Assembly: GCA_016715825.1 (NCBI GenBank)
Contig: JADJXO010000001.1
Location: forward strand, 185,001-249,000
Reading direction: 5' to 3'
Length of the DNA stretch: 64,000 bases
From: Nitrospira sp.
GTDB lineage: Bacteria > Nitrospirota > Nitrospiria > Nitrospirales > Nitrospiraceae
A program made the translations under genes and the position numbers. Positions 16,137-23,516 of this stretch are shown one piece after another. Under the pieces are notes generated by a model, which was not told the origin of the DNA, did not search any database, and worked only from the letters and a program-made list of their open reading frames with translations. How positions within the stretch are numbered: position 1 is the first letter of the stretch; every line of letters begins with the position of its first letter.

Positions 16137-16610
16137 ATGGGCGAGCACAATGCGGTTGTTGCCATTAGTAATACACAGGCCGAGGCCGAGACCGCCATGA
16201 AAGAGCTCACGCACGCGGGCTTCCCTATCAAGAAGCTCTCAATCGTCGGGCAGGGTTACCGTCCAGCCAAACATGTGGAAGGGTATTCCAGCTCCGTCGA
16301 TTGCATGAAGTATGGCAGCACCACTATCTCGGGAATTGGCCCGGTCTTGATTGCGGGACCTCTCCTTGGGTGGGTCCTCGGTGCGATTGAGGTACCCGTG
16401 GTGGCCGACGGCATTACGGCGATAGGAACGGCGCTCAAAAGCATGGGGATCCCTAAAGACAGTGTCTTGAGCTACGAAACAGCGCTCAGGTTTAACAAGT
16501 TTATTCTGTTGGTCCACGGTACCGCGGAAGAGGTTGCGCATGCGCAAAACATCGTGCAGACGAAACGGGCTCGCGCGATCGTTGATCGAGAAGCGCGCGT
16601 GGTCACCTAG
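16137..16610 (+). CDS. General-stress protein 17M-like (DUF1269-type) membrane protein
   Basis: The ATG at 16137 is behind AAAGGAG. The 157 residues begin with a ferredoxin-fold-like segment (AVVAISNTQAEAETAMKELT, HAGFPIKKLSIVGQGYRP), then a Gly-rich hydrophobic hairpin (GIGPVLIAGPLLGWVLGAIE), then a second alpha/beta half ending in FILLVHGTAEEVAHAQ. This is the layout of the YflT/GsiB-like 17M domain with a membrane hairpin. It is the first gene after the motif at 16029 and may share a transcript with hflK and hflC. Role unknown. Confidence 0.7.
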   Translation: MGEHNAVVAISNTQAEAETAMKELTHAGFPIKKLSIVGQGYRPAKHVEGYSSSVDCMKYGSTTISGIGPVLIAGPLLGWVLGAIEVPVVADGITAIGTALKSMGIPKDSVLSYETALRFNKFILLVHGTAEEVAHAQNIVQTKRARAIVDREARVVT

Positions 16611-16878
16611 CAGACCAGGAAGATGGAACCATGAGCTAAAGCTGTAACGGTCAGCCTCAGTGGGAGGAGCCACAACGGCTGCACCACAGAATAGGCGGCT
16701 CTGGAAAGCAAGGGAAGAAGAGGTCCAAGAGTACCTGGGCGAGATGCTCATGGCAAATTTCCTCGCCGCACAGATCAAGGCCACGACAGAGCACTCTGCC
16801 AGTGTCCACATGAGTCACTGATTCGAAATTTCGAAAGCGGTTCACAGCTGTCTTGTCGTACTTGGAGGTTAACTACGT

Positions 16879-18006
16879 ATGGTCTGGGACCCCAATGATC
16901 CATGGAGCAAGAAGTCGGACCCGCTTGAAGCGGCGCTCAAGCAGGCTCAAACTCAACTGAAAGATCTCTTTCCACCCGGTGGAGTGAAGAGCCTTCTCCC
17001 TTCGGGCCGCGCGCGGAGTCTTGTTATGGCCGGTTTGCTGATTCTGTTGGTGTGGCAGAGCGTGTTCATCGTGGCTCCTGATGAGGAGGGGGTCGTGAAA
17101 CGGTTCGGCGTACCGGTTCGGGCCGCAGAACCCGGTCCGCATTTCAAGATTCCCTTCGTCGAAACCGTCCTCCAGCCGAAGGTCGAGAAACTCTACCGTG
17201 TGGAAGTCGGCTTCCGCACCACCCAACAGGGACGCCAGCAGATGATCCCCCAGGAAGCGTTGATGCTGACCGGCGATATGAATATCCTCGGGATCGAGTT
17301 CATCGTCCAATATAAGATCAAAGAAGCCCGCGACTTTTTGTTCAACGTCGAGGATATCCATGAAACCATCGGGAAGGCGGCCGAAGCTTCGATGCGGGAA
17401 GTGGTCGGCAAGAGCAAGATCGACGAAGCCTTGACCACCGGCAAAGCCGTGATCCAAGCCGACACGATGACGTTACTCCAAGCGATTCTTGATCAGTACC
17501 AATCCGGCGTGCAAGTCGCGGCTGTACAACTTCAAGATGTCGATCCTCCGGAAGCGGTAGCGGCCGCCTTCAAAGACGTCACGAATGCCAAGGAAGACCG
17601 GGAAAAGCTGATCAACCAAGCCCAGGGGTACCGCAATGACATCATTCCCAGGGCAAAAGGTGAAGCGGCTGAACGGGTCAACCAAGCGAGGGGGTTTGCG
17701 CAGGCCCGCCTTGATCGTGCCCAGGGCGAGGCGAACCGCTTCCTCGCGACCTTGAAAGAGTACAGTCAGGCAAAGGATGTGATCAGCAAGCGAATCTATA
17801 TCGAAACGCTGGAAGAGATTCTTCCCAACGTGGAGAAGGTGATTATCGACGGCAAGGGTGGCGAACGGGTGATACCATATCTTCCGCTAGATCGGCTCTC
17901 CCGGCCTGCTGCGAAACCCCTGGCCACGCTTGTTCCACAACCGGAGGTCGAGGAGTTCCGACCGGAGCTCTCCCCTTCGCTCAAACCGAGGAGCCTCCAA
18001 CCATGA
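16879..18006 (+). CDS. hflK: HflK, SPFH-domain membrane protein
   Basis: One N-terminal transmembrane helix (ARSLVMAGLLILLVWQSVFI, about residues 45-65) precedes the SPFH domain (VVKRFGVPVRAAEPGPHFKI onward) and a long coiled coil rich in Ala, Glu and Gln (about 235-310). The protein ends with a Pro-rich tail. HflK and HflC form a cage around FtsH and restrain its protease activity. The stop overlaps the hflC start as ATGA. The Gly-rich N-terminal segment seen in proteobacterial HflK is reduced here. An ftsH gene lies in the same window at 57957. Confidence 0.9.
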   Translation: MVWDPNDPWSKKSDPLEAALKQAQTQLKDLFPPGGVKSLLPSGRARSLVMAGLLILLVWQSVFIVAPDEEGVVKRFGVPVRAAEPGPHFKIPFVETVLQPKVEKLYRVEVGFRTTQQGRQQMIPQEALMLTGDMNILGIEFIVQYKIKEARDFLFNVEDIHETIGKAAEASMREVVGKSKIDEALTTGKAVIQADTMTLLQAILDQYQSGVQVAAVQLQDVDPPEAVAAAFKDVTNAKEDREKLINQAQGYRNDIIPRAKGEAAERVNQARGFAQARLDRAQGEANRFLATLKEYSQAKDVISKRIYIETLEEILPNVEKVIIDGKGGERVIPYLPLDRLSRPAAKPLATLVPQPEVEEFRPELSPSLKPRSLQP

Positions 18007-18863
18007 CGAAGCAGGGACTCGTGATCGCATTCCTCGCCGTCATCGTCGCCTTATTCGTACTGGGCGCCTCACCGCTCTTCGTGGTCGATGTCATTCAGAC
18101 TGCCATCGTCGTCCAACTTGGCAAGCCTGTCCGCAATATCACCGAACCAGGGCTGTACGTGAAGATTCCGTTCGTGCAGGAGGTCACGTACTTCGAGAAA
18201 CGGTTGCTGGATTATGATTCGAACGCGCAGGACGTCATCACCCAGGACAAAAAGACCCTGCTGCTGGATAACTTCGCCAAATGGCGGATCACCGACCCGT
18301 TGAAAGTCTATCAGGCGTTCCAAAGCCAGCGCGGCGCGCTCCAACGGTTGAACGATATTATCTATTCCGAGCTGCGGGTCGAATTGGGCCGCCATGAGTT
18401 ACTCGAGATCGTCTCGAGCACGCGGGCCGACATCATGCGGGTCGTCACCGAACGGTCCAAGGAAAAGGCTTCGACCTATGGCATTGAGATCCAGGATGTT
18501 CGAATCAAGCGGGCGGACCTACCGGAGCAGAACGAGAAAGCCGTGTTCGCACGGATGCAGGCGGAACGAGAGCGGCAAGCCAAACAGTATCGGGCCGAAG
18601 GTGCGGAAGAAGCGCAAAAAATTCGATCGGAAGCCGAAAAGGACCGAGAGATTATCCTCGCCCAAGCCTACAAAGAATCGGAAGAGCTGCGTGGCGGCGG
18701 CGATGCCAAGGCGTTTCGGATCTATGCCGATGCCTATAAGCAGGATCCAAAGTTCTTCGAGTTTACCCGGTCGATGGAAGCCTATAAAAATGTCTTCAAA
18801 GCCGGGTCGATGCTGGTGATGAGCCCGGACTCGGAATTCTTTCGCTACTTAAAGCAACGCTAG
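18003..18863 (+). CDS. hflC: HflC, SPFH-domain membrane protein
   Basis: 286 residues: a signal-anchor helix (LVIAFLAVIVALFVLGASPL), then SPFH (VQLGKPVRNITEPGLYVKIP), then the helical arm (MQAERERQAKQYRAEGAEEA) and the conserved GGDAKAFRIYADAYKQDPKF and MVMSPDSEFFRYL ending. It partners HflK in the FtsH-associated complex. It overlaps hflK by four bases and is the last gene of the unit. After it comes a copy of the crp tail and operator motif. Confidence 0.92.
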   Translation: MTKQGLVIAFLAVIVALFVLGASPLFVVDVIQTAIVVQLGKPVRNITEPGLYVKIPFVQEVTYFEKRLLDYDSNAQDVITQDKKTLLLDNFAKWRITDPLKVYQAFQSQRGALQRLNDIIYSELRVELGRHELLEIVSSTRADIMRVVTERSKEKASTYGIEIQDVRIKRADLPEQNEKAVFARMQAERERQAKQYRAEGAEEAQKIRSEAEKDREIILAQAYKESEELRGGGDAKAFRIYADAYKQDPKFFEFTRSMEAYKNVFKAGSMLVMSPDSEFFRYLKQR

Positions 18864-18909
18864 CCGGTCCTCACGACAGTTGCATCAGCTCCAATGCAAT
18901 GCGCATGTT

Positions 18910-19070
18910 TGCTCCTCACCGTCGTGCTCCACGACGAGGGGTTCCGTCCTGTTTTGCCACTTTGATTCAGGACATCCAGGTCCGGCTATGTCCAGCCTCA
19001 CCATAATTTCGTAATCCTTGCCAATTGAGCAATTGTGAACAGACGACCACCGACCACTGCACTATGCTGT
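18910..19070 (+). repeat. Copy of the crp 3' end plus regulatory motif
   Basis: Bases 18910-18940 match the last codons of the cassette 1 crp (15915-15945) at about 28 of 31 positions. Further on, the 19-base motif and following bases match 16029 onward, including CCATAGTG at the same spacing. The hflKC module is thus flanked by direct repeats of the crp tail and operator. Confidence 0.7.
19026..19044 (+). promoter_or_regulatory. Conserved motif before the ferritin-like gene, cassette 1
   Basis: This is an exact copy of the 16029 motif, 116 bases before the ATG of the ferritin-like gene. In cassette 2 the equivalent gene also has the motif upstream (49103). Confidence 0.5.
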
Positions 19071-19141
19071 GCCATAGTGCGGACAGGGTAGAGAGGCCGG
19101 GGGCCTACCGATAACACGCTAATGTGCGATGGGTGAACGTC

Positions 19142-19726
19142 ATGCAACCATTGCTGGGTGTCAGACATCACGAGAGTACAAACGGCGCGAGGACCAGAGG
19201 TGGTCAGGCCAAGGCGGAGCGCATGATCAAGCTGCTGAATGACGCGCTGGCTGGAGAGATGATCAACATCCTCTGCTATCGGTCTCGGTACGTCATGACC
19301 GCCGGGATCTGTTCTCGCCACAGGCAGGCGCAGTTTCTCGAGTATGTAGCTGAGAAGCGGGCCGATGTCGATCAATTGGCGGAACGTATTGTCCAGCTTG
19401 GAGGCAGGCCGGATGTGTCCCCTGAGCGGCTGATAAGCCGGACTTATGCTGAGTATGTGGAAGTGGACTCAGTAGGGAGGACGCTCGCGGTCGATCTGTT
19501 CGCCGAACGGATTGCGATCGAGCGCTACCGCGAAATGATCGTCTCTCTTGGCGCCGAGGATCTGACGACTCAGCAGATCCTGGAAATGATGCTGGCCGCA
19601 AAAGACGCGCGTGCAGAGAGCCTGGTCAGTCTTGTCAGGGATTGCACTTCCGAGAGAGAGATGTACGGTACCGCGTCGCCTAGTGCGGTATGTGCACAAC
19701 GCTGGGTGCAGAAGGAGGACCTATGA
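19142..19726 (+). CDS. Ferritin-like protein lacking di-iron ligands, cassette 1
   Basis: The four-helix fold is recognisable against the paralogue at 49266: MIKLLNDALAGEMINILCYR, then EYVAEKRADVDQLAERIVQL, then LFAERIAIERYREMI. The first and third ligand Glu residues remain, but the E-E-x-x-H of helix 2 has become E-K-R-A-D. The last E-x-x-H has become K-D-A-R. Iron oxidation is therefore unlikely, and it may be a structural partner or be decaying. The start at 19142 matches the MQ start of the paralogue. The stop overlaps the next gene as ATGA. Confidence 0.75.
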   Translation: MQPLLGVRHHESTNGARTRGGQAKAERMIKLLNDALAGEMINILCYRSRYVMTAGICSRHRQAQFLEYVAEKRADVDQLAERIVQLGGRPDVSPERLISRTYAEYVEVDSVGRTLAVDLFAERIAIERYREMIVSLGAEDLTTQQILEMMLAAKDARAESLVSLVRDCTSEREMYGTASPSAVCAQRWVQKEDL

Positions 19727-19959
19727 TTTGCCGACGCTGTCGAGGGTTCCTGGTCTGCGAAACGTTTGACGAGCTGCGCCGTGAGACAGACTCGCTCCAA
19801 ACACGGTGCATCAATTGTGGGTGCGTTGAGGATGCGGTCGTGCGTGCCAATCGAGTCCGCCCATTGAGAGAAACGCGGGCGACCTCGCGTGGGGGAGACA
19901 GGAAGGGGGCCGGTGAGCGCATGAAGCTTCACGTGGAAAAGTACGCAGCGGTCCGATAA
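19723..19959 (+). CDS. Zinc-ribbon protein coupled to the ferritin-like gene, cassette 1
   Basis: AGAAGGAGG precedes the ATG. The 78-residue product begins MICRRCRGFLVCETFDELRR and has a second knuckle, TRCINCGCVEDAVVRANR, then a basic tail. It overlaps the ferritin-like gene by four bases, so the two are made together. The paralogue at 49845 follows the intact ferritin-like gene in the same way. A zinc-ribbon accessory or regulator is inferred. Confidence 0.75.
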   Translation: MICRRCRGFLVCETFDELRRETDSLQTRCINCGCVEDAVVRANRVRPLRETRATSRGGDRKGAGERMKLHVEKYAAVR

Positions 19960-20063
19960 GTCGGCGTGGTGGCCACGAAAGCTCAGTTCATGGTTCACCA
20001 TAAGGAAAAGTTGTGGCGTGTTCGTCTGCACGGCCATGGTTCTGATCATAAGGAGGCATCCAC

Positions 20064-20672
20064 ATGAGGGGTGAAACCAGGAGGCAGCGCGGCCACCTGT
20101 CACAGATGCGGCGTGGACAGGTATCCGCCTCTGAGTCGAACTCGAAGCATGATACCGGAGATGATCAACCTGAGCGTCTGATGTTCTCTCGTGGGCGGAA
20201 AATGTCGCACGTGAATTGCCGAGCCATGGATCTGACAAGTCATCTTGATGAGGCTGAGATCGGGACGATCTGCGAGATCCATTCGGCGCCGGTGCGTGAA
20301 CTCCGAAAGGCAATCCAAACAACGCTGGACTATCGGAGAGCTGCCAATATCTGGGAGCCCTTCGAATTGAAGCGTGTCCTGTTTGAGGGAAGCCGCAGGA
20401 TCCTGGTGCGGGGACTCGGGCTCGCAGATCGGAGCTCCCATGACGACTCGCGTATCCTGATCGTATTAGAAGAACTTGGTCTTCACCAGGAGCGTACGGC
20501 ACCCGAGAGGCAGGTGAAGGGTCGGTCTCGGGGGAGGAGGGGCACGGCGATTCAGAGATCTCCCGAACGGGGGGGCCGGTCCAGGGGTGTTCGGTGCGTG
20601 TTGGTCATGGTGGAACGTCCTGACGATCTCTCCGGTAGGAATTCAACATCACAGGCATTGAAGAGGACGTAA
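20064..20672 (+). pseudogene. LuxR-type regulator, HTH part lost by frameshift
   Basis: AAGGAGG precedes the ATG. The region around ILVRGLGLADRSSHDDSRIL and IVLEELGLHQERTAPERQVK matches the linker before the HTH in PAS-like LuxR regulators, which continue with RF.LT.RE...Q.L..G. Here the following residues are low-complexity Arg/Gly in this frame. The expected signals (AIQRSPERGG) suggest one or more indels near 20520. The sensor half may still be made. There is no cassette 2 equivalent. Confidence 0.55.
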
Positions 20673-20674
20673 CG

Positions 20675-20893
20675 ATGGAACTCTGCAAAAGCAAGATACC
20701 AAGCTTATCCCAGATATCGGCGAGGGTGGTGAATGGTGAGCACTGCCGGCCGTCTATTTCCCAAAAACGGGCCGGTCTGACGAGTCGCCTGCGGAGAATC
20801 GATTGTGTGTTGGCCGATATCCAGGCGGAGATTGATCAACTTCGACGAGAGAGGACTCATCTGAGACTGGTACGGAGTGAATTAGCTGGTTAA
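20675..20893 (+). CDS. Short coiled-coil protein, cassette 1
   Basis: The 72 residues end in RLRRIDCVLADIQAEIDQLR and RERTHLRLVRSEL, a strong coiled-coil segment. The paralogue at 50164 has the same ending with few changes and a different N-terminus. It closes cassette 1. Function unknown. Confidence 0.6.
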   Translation: MELCKSKIPSLSQISARVVNGEHCRPSISQKRAGLTSRLRRIDCVLADIQAEIDQLRRERTHLRLVRSELAG

Positions 20894-21203
20894 GCCGTCC
20901 TCAATCAGCGTCTCAGCCAGAACCTACTGGCCCCTTTCTGGTCCTTCCACCACTGACGTCTCTGTAGCGTCGGCTTCCCGCCTTATTTCCACACCTGAGC
21001 TGTTTTGACCAGACTGTCACCTGTCTTCTCGCTATGGTGAACGATAGGTGCTCAGTCGTCCCTCATCCCGTGAGAGCAAACATCTAGTGCTGAGCCACCT
21101 AGTGCCTGCTTCGACGGCGGTCATGTGGTTGAGACAACAAAGGGCAACATTCTCGGCCAGGGTAGCCAGGCGAACGACATAGACCGGGAGGGAGGAATGA
21201 TCA
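20894..21203. other. Intergenic, no gene recognised
   Basis: It starts with the end of cassette 1; bases around 20990-21010 (CACCTGAGCTGTTTTGA) match 50631-50647 after cassette 2, so the paralogy extends past the last gene. GGGAGGA before 21204 is the ribosome site of the YtxH gene. Confidence 0.45.
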
Positions 21204-21545
21204 ATGGACAAAGAAGAATGCGTAATGACGGATAACCGAGGGTGTTCATCCGGGGCAGTGGGGCTGGTTTTTGTGGCCGGAGGGTTGCTGGGAGCCGCAG
21301 TGGCGTTGTTGCTGGCCCCACAGTCTGGCCGTCAGTCGCGGGAGCAATTGCAAGGGTATGCGCGACGAGCAGAAGAAGGGGTGCAGGAGTGGGCCGACAA
21401 GACCACCGAAGGGGTGGAGCAGGTGTTGAGTAAGGGGCGAGAGTTCATCAAAGACAAGCAGACGATCGTCACCGAGGCGGTCGAGGTCGGACGTGCCGCT
21501 ATGCACAGGGAGCGTGAGCGGTTGTCTGGCGAGAAGAAGGGGTGA
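21204..21545 (+). CDS. YtxH-domain membrane protein
   Basis: One transmembrane helix (VGLVFVAGGLLGAAVALLLA) is followed by the YtxH signature PQSGRQSREQLQGYARRAEE and an amphipathic helical tail (VEQVLSKGREFIKDKQT). Length 113 is normal. These envelope-stress proteins are of unknown mechanism. A frameshifted paralogue is at 61542-61860. Confidence 0.85.
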   Translation: MDKEECVMTDNRGCSSGAVGLVFVAGGLLGAAVALLLAPQSGRQSREQLQGYARRAEEGVQEWADKTTEGVEQVLSKGREFIKDKQTIVTEAVEVGRAAMHRERERLSGEKKG

Positions 21546-21611
21546 CAGTGAAGCGCAGTAATACAGAATGATCGGCTATCGGCAATTGTGTAAAACTAAA
21601 GGAGAGACAAG

Positions 21612-21788
21612 ATGAATAGGATGTTGATCGTGGGAATGGGGTTGTTGCTTCTTTTTGTACTTCCGCTCTGGCCGTACAGCGTCAGCTGGGGATATCTCCC
21701 CAGCGGCGCGCTTGGCTTTCTCCTGTTGGTTCTGACTATTCAGACCCTCTTTGGCCGGTTGGGACAGTCGCCAGCTGGAAAACCCTAA
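21612..21788 (+). CDS. DUF3309 small membrane protein
   Basis: MNRMLIVGMGLLLLFVLPLW, then PYSVSWGYLPSGALGFLLLV gives two transmembrane segments around the PYS..WGY.PSG motif typical of DUF3309. Length 58 is usual. AAAGGAGAG precedes the ATG. Upstream, GGCAATTGTGTAAAAC at 21581 weakly resembles the motif at 16029. Confidence 0.75.
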   Translation: MNRMLIVGMGLLLLFVLPLWPYSVSWGYLPSGALGFLLLVLTIQTLFGRLGQSPAGKP

Positions 21789-21971
21789 TGAGGGGGCGGG
21801 CTCGTAGGCAAGTGCGCCTCCACCGGCGGATGTAGGGTTGCACTGGTGTCCAATTCCGCGAGGGCGTTACCCCGTCTTGAACAGTGGTGCTTGAGCAAGT
21901 TCTCCGAGATGTGAGTCGCCATGCTCTCGGTCTCGGGATCGTGTCTCTGGTTTAGTTTAAGGAGGTCGCAT

Positions 21972-22163
21972 ATGGCTATGATCGACATTAACGTCGGGAG
22001 ATTCAACCAGCTCAAGACTCTGAACGGAGTCGGAGGCACCTATGCCAAGAGGATCATAGAGGGCCGGCCCTATCAGCGAACGGATGAGCTGGTGACGAAA
22101 AACATTCTTCCGCAAAGGAACTACGACAGGCTCAAGGAGCACATTATGACGAGGCCGAAATAG
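21972..22163 (+). CDS. Helix-hairpin-helix protein, ComEA-like fold
   Basis: TAAGGAGGT precedes the ATG. The 63 residues DINVGRFNQLKTLNGVGGTY, AKRIIEGRPYQRTDELVTKN, ILPQRNYDRLKEHI form the two HhH motifs (L..L.GVG...A..I) of the ComEA/TIGR00426 type. It probably binds DNA non-specifically. It has no signal peptide, so it is cytoplasmic. It is a lone small gene. Confidence 0.75.
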   Translation: MAMIDINVGRFNQLKTLNGVGGTYAKRIIEGRPYQRTDELVTKNILPQRNYDRLKEHIMTRPK

Positions 22164-22248
22164 GGCAATCAAGAACACATGAGGATACGACGAACCTGTC
22201 AGTGGTCAGAGCACAGGTAGCCAGCATGGAACCGCAAAGGAGGGGAAT

Positions 22249-22557
22249 ATGCAGAGCAAATCTTGGACATCCATCATGATCGTGACGGCATTCCTTATGG
22301 GGTTTGGCCTGGGAGGCCTCTCACTGCACTATGCTGCTGCCCAAGGAATCTTTGGGCTTTCAACGTCGGTCAGCCGGCTCGGCAGTGCGTTGGTGGACAT
22401 GCAGAAGAATGTCGACGATCTTCAAAAAAATATGGGGACGGTGAAACAGGTCAAAGAGCAACTGAGCAGTCTGTCCCCACAAGGTGAGGGTACTCCAGGA
22501 GGAGACCTACTGAAAAAAGGTGGCGATTCGTTGAAGGACATGAAGCCACAATTCTGA
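22249..22557 (+). CDS. Membrane-anchored hypothetical protein
   Basis: AGGAGGGG precedes the ATG. An N-terminal hydrophobic segment (IMIVTAFLMGFGLGGLSLHY) serves as signal anchor. A heptad-like helix (LGSALVDMQKNVDDLQKNMG, TVKQVKEQLSSL) and a polar tail follow. It probably faces the periplasm just before the mlaC-like gene. Family unknown. Confidence 0.6.
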   Translation: MQSKSWTSIMIVTAFLMGFGLGGLSLHYAAAQGIFGLSTSVSRLGSALVDMQKNVDDLQKNMGTVKQVKEQLSSLSPQGEGTPGGDLLKKGGDSLKDMKPQF

Positions 22558-22591
22558 GTCGCATGACGCGAACACTTGAGGGAAGTCTCCT

Positions 22592-23278
22592 ATGAGCCAG
22601 AGATCCAACGGTCACGCTCATCCGAGTTCGATCAGTTCCAAAATTCGTCTTGGTATGACCTGGGCCGTGATGGGAGCCATGGTTGCGCTGATGATGCTGA
22701 CAGGGACGACCATGGCTTCAGCCGAGCAAACCGCTACCGAATCGGTAAAAAACACCATCGATGAGGTGATTCACATTCTCACCAGTGAAGAGTTGAATCA
22801 GCCGGACCGCTCGATGGAACGACGTCAGAAGATTGAACAAGTCATCAGGCAGCGGGTGAACTACGCAGATATGGCCAAACGGGCTCTCGGCCGGCACTGG
22901 ATAGAACTGTCAGATACGGAGCGGCAGGAATTTGTTGCACTCTTCATTCAGTTGCTCCGAGACACGTTTGCCTGTCGAATTGACAACTACGTCGACGAGC
23001 AGGTGCTTTACCTGTCTGAACGGCAGGAAGGGAACTTTGCCGAGGTGAGGGCGAAGCTCTCAGGTCCTAAGGCGGAGACCCTTCTCGATTTTCAGCTGGC
23101 CGACGAGTTCGGCCGTTGGTATGTGCATGATGTGGTTATTGATGGCGTAGGCATTGTGAGCAATTACCATGCGCAGTTCATCAGCATACTCCGCGACCAT
23201 TCCTACGCAGGTTTGACGACCAAGATGAAAGAGAAGACTCTCGTGGTAAAGGCGTTTGAAACGACCATGGCTCCGTAG
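22592..23278 (+). CDS. MlaC/Ttg2D-family periplasmic protein
   Basis: The 228 residues start with an N-terminal stretch and signal segment (GMTWAVMGAMVALMMLTGTT, then MASAEQ). The MlaC fold follows: IEQVIRQRVNYADMAKRALG, WIELSDTERQEFVALFIQLL, and WYVHDVVIDGVGIVSNYHAQ F. MlaC carries phospholipids between membranes with MlaFEDB and MlaA. None of those genes is near, so this is a stand-alone copy. A GGCCGAT/ATCGGCC hairpin just after (23300-23316) may end transcription. Confidence 0.85.
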   Translation: MSQRSNGHAHPSSISSKIRLGMTWAVMGAMVALMMLTGTTMASAEQTATESVKNTIDEVIHILTSEELNQPDRSMERRQKIEQVIRQRVNYADMAKRALGRHWIELSDTERQEFVALFIQLLRDTFACRIDNYVDEQVLYLSERQEGNFAEVRAKLSGPKAETLLDFQLADEFGRWYVHDVVIDGVGIVSNYHAQFISILRDHSYAGLTTKMKEKTLVVKAFETTMAP

Positions 23279-23299
23279 CCTGTCGGCAGAGACATCGCA

Positions 23300-23316
23300 G
23301 GCCGATCTGATCGGCC
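23300..23316. terminator. Hairpin after mlaC-like gene
   Basis: GGCCGAT-CTG-ATCGGCC is a perfect 7-base stem 22 bases past the stop. No T-run follows, so it is a weak candidate for an intrinsic terminator. Confidence 0.3.
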
Positions 23317-23516
23317 GGGGACTAGTGCATGGATCAAGTTCCTAAGCTCGGTCGTCTTCTCCGCGCGCATTCTCGCTGAAACAGCGTCATGTCCGATGCC
23401 TAGGATGATCGATAAAGTCCCCTCTCGTTACCACAGTCGATGACCTCACACTCGCTCTGTTGGTGTGTTTCTGCAACTGAGTCATCCTGATGACGCCAGA
23501 GTTGGTCGGATAGCCC

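Noticed and set aside
16660..16821. Possible 53-residue GTG-started protein before hflK
   Set aside because: The sequence looks protein-like (REEEVQEYLGEMLMANFLAA) but there is no ribosome site and no paralogue, so it is left out.
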